Position numbers and translations under genes: made by a program | The notes under the pieces: generated by a model | Seen by the model: the letters and a program-made list of their open reading frames with translations, nothing else | Database searches by the model: none | Told to the model about the DNA's origin: nothing | From: Aurelia coerulea | Lineage: Eukaryota; Cnidaria; Scyphozoa; Semaeostomeae; Ulmaridae | Reading direction: 5' to 3' | Length of the DNA stretch: 64,000 nt | Assembly (NCBI GenBank): GCA_039566865.1 | Contig: CM076949.1 | Span: 9,525,501 to 9,589,500, forward strand | Shown: positions 34,250 through 46,268 of the stretch, one piece after another | Layout: every line of letters starts with the position of its first letter | Numbering within the stretch: the first letter of the stretch is position 1

Positions 34250-35191
34250 ACTGAAAGACTCAAAGGAGAATGATTTCATACGCCGAAGCATCTCAAGTAT
34301 GCATGATACAATCATACGATTTTACCAAGCATCAAGTAGCGTAAGCAGACAAGATTCATCTGATGAGGACGATACACTGGTTTATATGCACGCTGACAAG
34401 AAAATGAATGGAAAGGGAAGCTCAAAAGGTTATCATAAATTAAAAACACAAAATGGCGATGCACATGCAGAGCATGGGACCGTAAAGCAAGTACAGCCAC
34501 GGCCTTGTTGTTCAAGGAAAGCTTGCCTTCTCTTGTTTACATGGATGGTTCTCTTCATTCTCGGCGTTTTAGGCCTAACATTATTTATTCAATTTATGAT
34601 GAACAGAACAGGGAAGGAAGGGCATGATAACATTATTTTTGCTAAATACGATGAATTGAAAAATAGGACAGGAAATGGAGAGATCGTACCATGTGATGAC
34701 TTCATCATAACAAAAATTTGGCATTCGTCATTTGAGAAGTTACAAACGGAAACTGCAGTACGGTTTGTTGATGTTAACTCAGACGAAGTCGATGACACAA
34801 TCATAGCTTTTGGGACCGGCGTTGATGGGTACAATGTCCAAAAAGTGGTTTGCGATCTTTATTTCAATGGGATGTATCCATGCTTTGGTGGAGCTATGGC
34901 ACTCGATGGTAAAACTGGTCATGAAATATGGAGGCATTATTCAGGTCATGAAATCTATGCTGTTAATTGTAATGGTGATTTGAATAACGATGGTGTTCCT
35001 GATTGCCTGCTTGGGGGTCGTGGCGGTGTATTCGATGCTATTAGCGGGAAGAATGGTGCTCTACTGTGGGCATTCGCAGACGTTAAAGTACGCAGTGATA
35101 TTATGAATTTGTACACAGCTCAGTTCATTCATGATCTCAACAATGATGGCGTTATGGATGTGCTGCAAGTACATGGTGGAGATCCATTGGC
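34250..35191 (+). CDS. FAM234-like exon with membrane anchor
   Basis: A TTTTCTAG acceptor ends at 34249 and the frame is open from there (LKDSKENDFIRRSISS before the Met at 34299), so the true start may be in an upstream exon. It codes the membrane helix (ACLLLFTWMVLFILGVLGLT) and the first three Asp-rich loops near residues 158, 227 and 279. Donor GTAAGT follows at 35192. NRTG-type glycosylation sites lie just after the helix. Confidence 0.85.
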
Positions 35192-38100
35192 GTAAGTCGT
35201 GCTTTTTTATCTTGTTTTTACTGCAAACTGTAGCCTGATTTAATCTATCGTATTGCAAGTCCTGTTTTTCAATTATTCTTTGGGAAAATGTTTTACCAAA
35301 TATATTTTTACCAAAAATTTGTATGTTAGGAGAACAGCGGGAAAATGGCTAAGACACGTGATCAAAGAAGATCTCAAGAACATTTGTTGACCAGAACTCA
35401 GGCACTTATGAATTTCTTTGAAGGGCTCTCTGTGGTAGAAAAGATACAGAATAACTTCCATATAGTTTGAATTGAAAGCTTTCTGGTAAAATTCCAAAAA
35501 TCTTTACCTTCAAACATTTGGTTTGGTGAAAAATTTGTCATAAGGCAGTTTTCCACACGTGTTTCTTATGAAGCGGATTGAAACTGCAGAAGTCACACAG
35601 GCAATCACCGCTGACCAAGAGCTAGAAGATCCGTTTCCGGACCTTGATTGCTACTTTACGAGAACGTATGTTTCAGAACATAGCTATTGAGAAATCAGAG
35701 TTGTCATTTGTCTGCTGTCTGTGTGGGCCAAGAGTGCTTGGAGATCTATTCGATAAACTACTCATTTACTCTCAAACCATGTGCAAGGTATAGCAATGAA
35801 AGTATTTCAGTTCGAAAATTGATCGTCCAACAATAAACGACAAAACACTTTGGAATTTCTTTGGAGTTAAGGCATCAAATTTCGACTCAAGAGTACATTT
35901 AACGTTCAACTATATCTGATATCCGTTTACAGTGAGGCATACAGTAAAAAGAGGCTCGTTGGTCGCATGCTTATATTCAGCGGAAAGTCTGGAAAGATAC
36001 TGAGATGGGTGGAAACACCTGATGGAAAAGAAAGTTATTTCTCACCACTGCTGTACACATTGAAGAATGGGACAGAAATTGTCATCTTTGGAACTGGAGG
36101 AGAGACACATGGTGGTGCTTTATATGTCATACAGCTCATGGATTTGTATTGCGGAAAGATACACAAGGCAATTGCAATATACAAAGACGAGCATAAAGGT
36201 AACTATATATAGCTATTTTAGTTGCAATTGCAATACACAAAGACGAGCGTAAAGGTAACTATATTTTCTGCTGTAAAGCTTTATATGTCGTACAACTCAC
36301 AGCTTTGTATCATTCAAAGATACATAGTGCAGTGGTATAGATGAGCATAAAGATGAGCATATACAAAGCCGAGCATAAAAATAACCATATAGAGCTGTTG
36401 TTAGTGATTTGCAATGCCATCCAGCTCATTGATCTTATGTTGATGAAAGAGATACAATGCAATTACAATTGCAATAATCATACCGGGTGTCTAAAAAAAA
36501 GTACCCCTTTTTGACTCAACAAGGCAACAAAACGATAATATTTCGGGACTTTTTGAATTCATGGCTACATTTGTTGGTCTTCAATTTAAATGCACATACC
36601 TTGCATTTGGAAATCGACCCCCAAACACCGCAGATATATAAGTTCACAAGGTCAAAATTTGGAGTGCACCTGAAACCAGAGGTTTTGAGAAATGGCCTAG
36701 CCATAATTTGACAACAAACAGGCATTTTTTAAACGAATTTTCGACTTTGACCTTTACTTTTTATTTTTGAAAAGATTTATACCTTGAATTACTTCAATGG
36801 TTCTGGAAGTGACTTTTCTTTTGAGGAAACTGTCCTTGCATTGCACTCGATCCCAAGTGTTTTGTATTAAAAAAGAGGAAAAGGATCACATGCACGCTTA
36901 TTTTGGAGATGTGGCACGACTTTATCACTCTTACCACATTTTTACTATATTTGTTTAATCAGCGCCATGTCCATGCACCTTTTATTCTTTTCAAAAGCAA
37001 AACACTGAAACTTAAAGTCTACAGGTACTTTGGAAAATGTCGACGATACAAATCATGACTAGGCCCTTTTTCAAAACCTCTGGTTTTGGGTGCACTGTAA
37101 AATTTCACTTTGCGAACCTGTATCACCGGTGTTTGGCGGACGATTTCTAAATGCAAAGTACGTGCATCTAAGTTGAATATTGATAAATTTAGCTGTGAAG
37201 TCGGGGAGCAATGATATCTTATTGCTTGGTTCCTACTTCCAGTCAAAAGGGGGTACTTTTTTCTGAGACACCTGGTATTTGAACAGAAAATAGCTATTGC
37301 TGCTGGTCAAGAAACTTCACGGAGAGAGCTGTTTGACGATACCCAAAACCGCAACAAATTAGAGAAGAAATCGAAAAATTGTAAGTAAATTAGATTTTGA
37401 TAAAACCGCAGGAATGACTGGATAAAAGAAAAATGTCATGCAACTTTCCAATGAATCCACAAACAACGCGTTAACCCTATTTTAACCGGGTAAAAAAAAG
37501 TGATTTTCTACCGGGGGGGGGGCGTTTTTCGCCCCCCCCCCTGTTTTTCTCCACAAGTATAACAGCTATGACAATGAAACTTACACTGTGTCATAATTGA
37601 ACAAAGGAGAATCTAAAAATAGCATCAATCAATCAATAGTCACGTGATTGGTTGCTAGGCAACCAAAAACAATGCAAATTTTGAGAAAATCGAGCTATTT
37701 GCAGAAAAGGGCCCATAATTAGCAAATAGCTTCATAAAATTGGCAAAAACCATCCAAATACCTGCTTGACACCATTAATTTGTAGTTTTATATGGTTTCA
37801 TACGGATATTTGTGGTTTCTAATAAATTAACTAACTAAATAATGAAAATTTGATTCAATGCAAAGTTGTTAGCTCAATAAATATGATTTAAAACCATTAA
37901 TTTCGCATATTATTGGTGAAATCAAGTACCTTCATCAATATTTGAGCTAATTACATCAATTTTGCATGAAAAAATACTCATTCATTAGGAATATGACGTC
38001 ATAAAGATTGATGACGTCATAGAAATAATAAACTGCTGATGTCAGCAAATATGAATAAATTATATATCAAATGAAAGTACTCATCGAGACGAATCGAATG

Positions 38101-41100
38101 GTATATATATTGTTGAGATTTAGTAACAAAGAAAGAAATTAGAACCGTTTTAAAGAATTTCTTTGTGACCACTCTCCAAATATGGGCATGTGGTGGTCAC
38201 GTGATCAAACAATAGGTATTGAAATTTCTATTTTCTGATTGCCAACTAAATTTTAGGAAAAGTCAAGGAGTTTCAGCATTGTAAGTAGCATCGTTTGGGA
38301 GCTATTGAAAAAAATCCGATAGGAGGGCGAAAAACGCCCCCCTCCCCCGGTGAAAATTGGGTTAAAAGCAGTCTATCATACGTCTGATTGGTTGCAGTAA
38401 ATCAGAGCTGAACCCAACGTATGTCTTTGTGAATAAGTGAATTCGAAACAAAAGAGGGTTGGTCGTTTCTACGGCTGTAATAAATGGTCAGGATCTGCTG
38501 CCATTAAATTATCTTATTCTTTGTATAGACCTTATCACCCAATCAAGTGCGTGGCAGTCTTTATGCAAAAACTGCAAAACTGCACTTTAACAGGAAACTG
38601 AGTACTTAAAAGGTTGCGAATCCACAAAGTGGTAAAGCTAAAAGCTGGGTGAGCAAAACTGCACAGTTTTGAATTGATCAAAGTTTTATATGGCTGCTAA
38701 TCTTCGAAATGTCTTTTCGCAGCATTGTTTCAAGGACTGAATGAATTGGAGATAGAGTTAATTTACTATGATTGAAGAGATATATCGAAGTCCTGTATCT
38801 TTTTTTTTAGGTGTGATGAATCCACCCGTTCTCATTGATTTAGATAAAGATGGTACAGTTGATATGGTCAATGCAATGTTCAATTCGACTGTTGTCGCCA
38901 TTGATGGTGAAACATTCGAAGTTGTTTGGCGTTATGATTTACCTAACGCCGAATCATATTCGTAAGTACACAAAGTGTAGTGCTTAAACTTCAGCAATAA
39001 AGATGTTGATATGCAAAAAACGTTTTTATTGAAATCGGCTCATTAAGTGAATTGTTTGTGGTCGGTTATTTCTGGAATATCGGAATTAAACAATTTGCAA
39101 TAGGCCTCTTCTGAGATTTTTCACCACTTGCAACATAGCATCAGAACTCTGAAATGGTATATTCTCAGTTTGAATTCACCATATCATAAGGGACCACAAA
39201 GTGTGCTTGCCGCATGCTCATGTACATTCATGTCAATATGTGTATCTGTCAATATCTGTAGGATATGCGAAGCTGCATATGATATGACAATGTTCTTTGA
39301 CAAATTATTCTGTCGAGCAATTTAGTTTCAAACTTTAGAAAAAAAAAATTCTCACTATTTGCAAAATTACCACAGTTTTATTACGAGGCCGATATTCAAT
39401 TTTTTTTGTTGCAAGAAGATCAAGGGTCAAACCATTGTTCTAGGTATTTGGTTTCTAATTGGTTTAGAAGTGGATTCAGCTCGCTTAGGGCAGTCTGGCT
39501 TTGATCTATACTGCAAGAATCACTGAGAATTACCAAATCTCTTTCTTTGTGTATATTAGGCTTCTAATTTGATCATACGTGACAGAAAGAAATGCACACT
39601 ATCATTGAAAGCCTGAAGGATGATAAACAATCTGACAATTTTGGTTTTAGGCAAGATTGTCTATGTTGCTTAAACCCTTCCGTACAGCTGGTGTACGGTG
39701 TTGCTCACACAGTTTTTCGACGTGTTCTTTTAACCCTCGAATGTTGAAAAATCATGTTATCATCTTTAATCATGTTTGGATCATAGAAAAAACAGATAAA
39801 AATTAAATCTTATGATATTTGATTAATGAGTTTTGATGATTTTTTTAAACAGAGAGTCTTTTTGGAACACGGAGTCCTGTTCTCAACAAGTGTGTAGTTT
39901 ATTTGACTAACGATTTAGTTCAATCAACATTAGTGTTCATTGAGTACATTTTAACTAAATTTAAGTTACCTCTTATTTTTCAAGGATTCCTTCTCCTGGT
40001 TATTTCAATAACGATGACACTATTGATTTCATGGCAAGGTTCAACTTTGGCAAAGGTTTTCCAACTTATTATCATTCAAATGTGAGTTCTTGATATTACA
40101 TTCTGATAATATTCTGTTATCGAAGACGAAGACGTTGTATGTTTAGGACTACGTTGCCGTAAATATCGTAAATACACGACTCAAGAGCAAATATGCATAA
40201 GAAGACTGTTGCTCAAAGTTAAGTAAGCCTTCGTAAGAACTGATTCAGAAGTTGTTGCTGCGTTGACACTTTTGTCAACATTTTTGATGATTGGTATTTT
40301 TGGATGTTTGATCAATTGAATCTCTTTTAAATAATTAAGAGCATGGCATTGACTTCAATAACTGTTGATAAATCACGAGATGATAAAGGATAAGTTTGAA
40401 GGCAGAAGGATGTTTAAGGATGTTATAAAGGATGTTTTCCAGTTTACTTTAGAAAAACATGCTGTTTGCATGCTTCGAAATCTGAGCTAAACTTATTAGT
40501 AATCTTTGGAACTGATTGAGTGAAGTAGATCTTCTATTTGTGAGGACTTGATGATTGCAGATTTAGTAAAAGAAGAATTCTACGTTTAATCGTTTGAAGG
40601 TTAGCCGAAGTTAAATCAAAATGTTAGATACGCTTAGATTGTGAAGTTAAAGTTGAGTTGCACTGAATTGACCTGTGCATGGGGATTTATTGTGAGACAA
40701 TTTATTTGAGCAAAATAGATTATGCACGTGGCGAAAGGCCCAGCGATCTGACGGACCAATTTTTTTGCGTTTGAGTGGCCAGTAGGTTATTTCCGACAAT
40801 GTTTGAAATCTGAAGATAATTGGAGCCGTCTCTGGCAAGAACACATTTTAGTTTTCCAATTGTGGTTGCGTGGCTCACTAATGCTAAATTTTAGTCAGCT
40901 GAGCATGGACAAAAGTTCCTCATTCTTTATGTCTTTTTTCCTTTCTTTCTCTCTTTCTTACCCACTCTCTTTCTTTCCTTCTCGCCAATGCTTTCATTTC
41001 AATATTTTTTATTTTTTGACTCTGGTAGTGGAACCCGAGATAGGCAAGAAGATATATCATCACAGTGACGTCTCATAATTTTACTACCAGGTGAGTAAGA

Positions 41101-42083
41101 AAAAAAGAATCCCCGCTTGGAAGGTCACTGCTCCATGAATATCAAGGCAATAATATTGAAAACTGTCTTTTTTTATTGCTAATATGTTCAATTAGGTTCA
41201 GTAATTTACCCGGCCTTAATCGGCCATTCCTTCCCGTCGATATGGGTGATTTTCTGCAGAAAGCCCCTTGCCTGCAAAAAACCTGCAAAAACGAATGAAA
41301 ACAATGAGCAAATTTTCCTTCCTAAAATTGATGACACTCACATAAATTCATGTATTTTGTCCTCTTGGGAGAAGGGAATTCCCTTGAATAGGCCATCGAT
41401 ACCAGGGGGAGGACTTGTTCATCCTCCCAAGAAGATAGCACGTGCTAAAGCGTCCACAGGTCATTGCTGTAAGGCCATTGTAAGGCAGAAATGTAAGGGA
41501 AATTTGTTCATGATTTTTGGCACGTTTTGAAGGTTTTTTGAAGAGGTTCTCGAGAAAATCCCTCATAATCTCATAATGGAGTGGCTGATTTCAGTCAGGT
41601 AAACTTTATAGTAGATTTTAACATTTCTACCATTAAAATATATATTTGCCGATATCATTGTCTTGCTATCCAAAGAGCCGTGACCTTTCCAACGGGGATT
41701 CTTTTCTCTGACTCACCCGGTATTATACAGTATGATTCTATGAAATAATCACAATGACTCACCTTTTTCACAGATAACAGTTCTAGATGGAAAGACTGGC
41801 AAGCCAATTATCAGTCAGCCATTAAGATCATCTGGAGCTGCGAACCCATCACCTTTAAGCATAAGCATGGAAGGCAAAGGAAATGATTTGTTCCTTTACT
41901 GGGTTGCTGACTGCTTAGGCCATGAAGGAGAGGGCGGTGTGTTTACTTTTGTAGAAGGGACCAATGTTCATGAACAGAGTAGAGCAGATACATGTATGCT
42001 TCGTTATAAAACAAGAGGCTTCAGCAGCTTCAGTGTCATGAATAGAAAGACTCATTTTCCTGGCAAGACGATTTATAACTCTG
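34250..42083 (+). CDS. FAM234-like FG-GAP membrane protein, five exons, C-terminus not found
   Basis: Exons 34250-35191, 35933-36198, 38811-38961, 39985-40081 and 41774-42083 join in frame through consensus GT-AG introns. The protein has an acidic, charged cytoplasmic N-terminus, one membrane helix (residues 75-101 from the Met at 34299) and an extracellular part with Asp-rich FG-GAP-like loops (DLNNDGVPD, DLNNDGVMD, DLDKDGTVD, FNNDDTIDF), the pattern of a calcium-binding beta-propeller. PSPGYFNNDDTIDF and FLYWVADCLG match the arrangement known in FAM234A/B (ITFG3-type) proteins, whose molecular role is poorly known. Family members are 550-620 residues; here about 610 codons are open and the last exon ends at a donor. 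The remaining exons may lie beyond the LINE at 42.3-62.8 kb or be lost. Confidence 0.85.
35933..36198 (+). CDS. FAM234-like exon, propeller blade
   Basis: Acceptor CCGTTTACAG ends at 35932 and donor GTAACT follows. It completes the split codon GC|T and encodes AYSKKRLVGRMLIFSGKSGK, then FGTGGETHGGALYVIQL, a blade-like beta pattern with the glycine-rich turn seen in the family. Confidence 0.85.
36483..37275. mobile_element. TA-flanked inverted-repeat element in a FAM234 intron
   Basis: CCGGGTGTCTAAAAAAAAGT and the inverted CCAGGTGTCTCAGAAAAAAG, TA outside both (36481-36482, 37276-37277). The arms match for about 240 bp, including TTGCATTTGGAAATCG and TCTGGTTT-type blocks. No transposase. It sits in the second visible intron, 300 bp from the splice donor. 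Confidence 0.92.
37475..38361. mobile_element. TTAA-flanked piggyBac-like MITE, copy 2
   Basis: Same family as 6136-7023, in the same orientation: CCCTATTTTAACCGGG start, TTAA at 37471-37474 and 38362-38365. The copies are almost identical in the first 300 bp and differ by scattered changes. The right end here has AAAATTGGG instead of AAAATAGGG. It lies in the same intron as the preceding element, 200 bp away. Confidence 0.93.
38811..38961 (+). CDS. FAM234-like exon with DxDxDG loop
   Basis: Acceptor CTTTTTTTTTAG ends at 38810; donor GTAAGT follows 38961. It encodes NPPVLIDLDKDGTVDMVNAM and then STVVAIDGETFEVVWRYDLP. The DLDKDGTVD loop is a textbook FG-GAP calcium site. Confidence 0.88.
38962..39984. 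other. third visible intron of the FAM234-like gene
   Basis: AT-rich intron of about 1 kb without identifiable elements. Nothing else seen. Confidence 0.6.
39985..40081 (+). CDS. FAM234-like short exon
   Basis: Acceptor TATTTTTCAAG ends at 39984; donor GTGAGT follows 40081. It encodes IPSPGYFNNDDTIDFMARFN, then FGKGFPTYYHSN, the family's PGYF..D..DF signature. Too short to be found from open-frame length alone. Confidence 0.88.
41087..41720. mobile_element. TA-flanked inverted-repeat element in a FAM234 intron
   Basis: Left CCAGGTGAGTAAGAAAAAAA, right inverted CCGGGTGAGTCAGAGAAAAG, TA outside both (41085-41086, 41721-41722). AGAATCCCCG..TGGAAGGTCAC is mirrored near the right end. Its right end lies about 50 bp before the acceptor of the exon at 41774, so it contributes part of the 3' intron region. 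Confidence 0.9.
41774..42083 (+). CDS. FAM234-like exon, last one visible
   Basis: Acceptor TTTTTCACAG ends at 41773; donor GTAAGT follows 42083. It encodes ITVLDGKTGKPIISQPLRSS, then FLYWVADCLGHEGEGGVFTF and FPGKTIYNSG. It ends in phase 1, so at least one more coding exon is expected. An open frame after 42117 behind a weak acceptor is not convincing. Confidence 0.85.
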
Positions 42084-42434
42084 GTAAGTTGACAACACAA
42101 ATTTGACTGTAAGTACCGTTTTTCTTCGAATAAGCAAGGACGAGTTTTGCGAAGGAAAATGTTCTGGTCCCAGCTGTGACAAAAGGTTTTGCGGTTTTGA
42201 AGAATATATTTCACACCTCTAAGTGCAATCAGGCAAGAAGCAGCGAGCTTCAACCTGCAAACCCAGATCACTCTCTTGGATTGTTAAATTCGGTTAGCAC
42301 ATGTAGTTTGGTCATGTAGATTGTTAAATTCGGTCCTCAGAAGTTTTACAAGATGGCGGACGGCACGCTTTGCGCGTGTGGCCTAGCATTTTGAACTTGG
42401 ACGTTCTGGCATTCCAGAATTCTGATACATTACA

Positions 42435-44572
42435 ATGACCACCAAGTTGTTAACTGTCGAGGATGAGCCTGAAAAGTATATGATTACAGTTGATTCTGCG
42501 AAGCGAACGGGCAAGACGAAAGAGCTCAAGCCAAATTCAATCGACACAAACCTGTATTGTGAAAATACAAAAACATGCGGTTTCACCTCTGTCAAGCCCT
42601 TTGAATGGCTGCGTCTATTTGAGAAGGTTTATAATGAGCATAAAAATTCAAATGTGAGTGGAACCGAATGTCAAACCATGAAGGTCTGTATTCAGAAATA
42701 CAACTGTCAATTTTCAACTTAGAAGCTGTGAAATGTCTGGTGATTCACGTTTATCTAACAACCGGGGTTATTCTGATTAAAGGACAACTTTGGAACTTAT
42801 GGGCTACAGTCGAATCTGACATTTTCCAGAAGATGTTCGCGAAAGAAGGAGATGATATTGAACTTCCAAGCAAAGATTTTTTGGATGGTCTACTAGCAGC
42901 CCAAGCTGGTACTGGTGGAAAGAAAAAACTTAGACCCAGCAGCAACAATAAGAAAGACGAAGAGTCTAAATTGAAATCAAAAGACGTCAACGAAGCATCC
43001 GACGTTGCCTCTGATGACAAGAGCAAGGAAAACACAAGTGAAAGTAGCAACCCCAAAGAAGGGGACTTCGTCAAAGATCTTGAATTCATAACTGTAGAGA
43101 ATACAAAATTGAAAGAATCAATTGGTATCTTGGACAAAGGTCTCACTGGAATAGTAAAAGGATTTGATGATATTAAAGAGGCACTAAAAGACCAGGAAAA
43201 AAGAATCAGCATTCAAATAACTCAACTTGAAAGAAAATTTGATGACAAGCTGGAACTGTATAATGAAGAATTGAGACAAGAATTTAAAAAAGACATTGTC
43301 AGCACAAGGAATTCTGTGAAAGATAGATTGAATGGGACTGAAGAAACTCTCAAGAAAAGGATTTCAACCCTTGAAGAACAAGAGTCTGATGATAATACAG
43401 AGCTGATTAACCAGCAGATCAGGAAAATAGTAAACATAACAGATGCGAAGGAGATGTTAAAAAGCATAGAAAACAGAGTAAGTGATGTTGAAAACCACCT
43501 CAACAAAGATGATCTAGAGCACCAATCCACTATCATAGAAACTCTCCAGAAAAAACTTATAAATCAGTCAGAACAATTAGCTACTCAATCAAATACAATC
43601 CAGACTTTGCAAGAAAAAGTCAGAAGAATTGAAATGATGAAGATTGATGATAATGATAAACTAAGGGGATCAAGTCAAGATGTGAGGAAAAGAATCACAG
43701 AGCCGCCTCAGGGAGCAGAAGCACGTGATTCCAATGAGAACACCCTTAAAGCTCCAGATAACTCCCAAAATGTAGCTTCCCATTATAGTGCATACAAAAG
43801 TGATAAAAGAAATAACAAAGTTGCAAATTCTCTATTGGTCTTGATGGATTCAAATTGTCAACACATTCAAAAAGACAAACTTTGGCGTGACTGTGAAATT
43901 ATGAAATGCAATAGGCTACAAGAAGCAACAAAAATTATCAGCAAAATATCAGAGGCACCCAGAGCTTTATTAGTACATGCTGGGGTGAATGATATTGAGC
44001 ATCAGTCTCCGCAAGAAGTGTTTAATGACATTTTAACCCTTATCGATACACATAAACATGCTCTTCCCCATACGCACCTGATTCTGTCTGAAATTATACC
44101 TCGAATGGATGCTTTGGATAGAGACGTACTCAAAGTAAATGAAATGATTAGAGAAATCAGTGATGATAGAATCACTATTGTAAAGCACCATTCTCTGAGA
44201 TATTATGAGCACTAGAGAGACAACAAACACGTGAATGAATCAACAGGTATCAACAAACTGGCAGGTAACCTAAAAGCTGCTATTAGATCTGCATTTGGGT
44301 TTGCTCAAATCACGAAGCCAAGAATGTCTGCACAATGGGGAGCAAGCAGTAATCTGAAGCCAAGCCATTCATACAATGATACTGCTGTTAATAATGGTTA
44401 TGGTGGTGTCCCAAGGCCCTTTATCCAACATGTTATTTCATCATCAAAGACACCAAACCACCCTGTTGAAAATGGAGATCACCAATCGTTGAATAAAATC
44501 TCCCAACAACTTGAAATGCGGATCCCCTTGATGTGTGGACGATTCCAGATGCCAGTCCCACCAAACTTGTGA
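42435..44572 (+). pseudogene. LINE ORF1: coiled coil plus SGNH-hydrolase-like domain, with in-frame TAG
   Basis: The start ATG at 42435 opens a 95-residue frame (MTTKLLTVEDEPEKYM). A frameshift near 42700 moves to the frame of 42668-44215, which then holds an acidic/basic linker, a long coiled coil (43040-43650), and SGNH motifs SLLVLMDSNCQHI (about residue 392) and LLVHAGVNDIEH (about 437), then LILSEIIPR. The TAG at 44213-44215 cuts the frame just before RDNKHVNESTGINKLAGNLK, the expected block V Asp/His segment, which stays in the same frame to 44572. It is probably an RNA-binding ORF1 protein with an esterase-like module. The stop may be decay or a readthrough site. Confidence 0.78.
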
Positions 44573-44678
44573 AACCAAATTCGTTGAGGAAGTATTGACT
44601 TTATTTTTCTTTCATTCTTATATTAACAAAAAGGGTCATAGAGGGAAACCATTCTTGTTCTGTCATAATATAAATATT

Positions 44679-46037
44679 ATGTATCCTATTCCTAATTCCA
44701 TCAAGGTTATTTCATGGAACATTCAAGGGGTTAAGAGTCAATCCTTAGGTAATAAATTATCAGATCCTGGCTTTTTAGATGCTATATCAGAGTTTGATAT
44801 AGTATGTCTGATTGAAACACATGAAAATGATGAAACTAACCTTAACATCCCAGGATTCAATTACTTAGTTTCAGTTAAGAGGAAACAAGTTAAAAGAAAG
44901 TCATCAGGTGGTATTGCAGTGTTTATCAAACCTTTTTTGAAAGGTTCTGTATGCCAAGTACGGGGTCTGGGGTGCTCTAATGATTCGTTATGGATAAAAT
45001 TTAAAAGAGATTCTTTTGGAGAAGCAGAGGACTTGTTTTTAGGAACGGTCTACTTTAGTCCTGAAACATATGAAAAAAGAAATAATAAAGATTATATGAC
45101 CAGTTCGGAAAATGAAGTTGCCTTTTTCAAGTCAAAAGGAAAGGTCATGATCCAAGGTGACTTTAATGCTAGAACAGGGCATGAACAAGACCTAGTAACA
45201 TTTAGTAAATATTTTGAAAATGAAAATGATGTTACGACATGTGCTACAAATTCCCGTGATAGACCATTTCGCAACTCTGAAGATTTTGTCGTTACAAGTA
45301 GAGGAAGAACCCTTTTAGATTTATGTATTTCCTGTAATCTGTATATAGTTAACGGTAGAAAATTAGGAGATACTAGTGGTAGGAGGACCAGTTTTCAGTA
45401 CAATGGTAGTAGTGTGGTCGATTATTTGATTGCAACAAATGAGGTCATTGACAAGATAAATTACTTCCAGGTACAAAATTTAAAACCATGCTTATCAGAT
45501 CATTGTGCTTTGACTTACTCTGTTAGCTTGACAAAAGTTGAGAAGATATGTCATTCCCGAGTTGAATTAGCAGATGCTCCTAAACGGTATGTTTGGAATG
45601 ATGTAGCCAAATCTGCTTTTATGACCACGCTTGAAACATTTGAAATGCAGAATAAGTTTGCTAACTTTGCATCAGAAGTTTCTGCTGCAAACTCTGCTCC
45701 GACATGCACCGAAAACGTTGCCACCTTAACCCACCTTCTGAATTCAATCTGTAATCAAAGTGCTATAAGAGAGAGTAAAAAGAGGCATAATCGGCCTTCA
45801 AACAGTAAACCTTGGCTCGACAAAGAATGTAAAGAAAAACGTACTGAGCTTCAAAAATTGGGCAAAATGGCTTCTCGCGAACCAAAAAATTCTTTGATTA
45901 GAGAAGTGCTTCATGACACGAAAAAGTCATTCAAGAAGTTAGTAAACACTAAAAAATTCATGCATAGATCTCAGGTGGTTGAAAAAATGCAGTCAGCCTC
46001 AAAGAACGATTCAAAACATTTTTGGAAATTATTGCTG
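44679..46037 (+). pseudogene. LINE ORF2 N-terminus: APE endonuclease and linker
   Basis: The frame is open from 44535; the ATG at 44679 (MYPIPNSIKVISWNIQG) is the likely start. Motifs: SWNIQGVKSQ, FDIVCLIETHE (catalytic Glu), GGIAVFIKPF, MIQGDFNARTG (Asp/Asn pair), SVVDYLIAT and CLSDHCALTYSV (Asp-His). All expected nuclease residues are present, so this domain could fold. The linker with KPWLDKECK follows, up to NDSKHFWKLL, where foreign sequence begins at 46038. The open frame runs on into that sequence for ten residues. Confidence 0.88.
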
Positions 46038-46268
46038 GTTAAGCGCATGCGCGTAGCAGCCATTTAGACGGGTTGATTGAAATTCCTGTGTCGATCTCCA
46101 CGTATGGAACCAAAAACAAACATCAACAACAACAGAATTTCTGGCATCCTGCTTGCTTTGCTGACTGCCCAAGAAGTTGGCTCACGTTCATTGCGAGAAG
46201 AAGAAGGGGATTTTCACTGACTCTGGTACGTATCAAATCATTTTTTTAAATCTCATTTCATAGTAAAT

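Noticed and set aside
42117..42300. Open plus-strand frame after the last FAM234 exon as a further exon
   Set aside because: The acceptor is weak, the translation shows no family likeness, and the frame could be open by chance.
42751..43536. Long minus-strand frames of 153 and 104 residues
   Set aside because: They are the antisense of the coiled-coil ORF1, whose codon pattern, domains and neighbours are clear on the plus strand.
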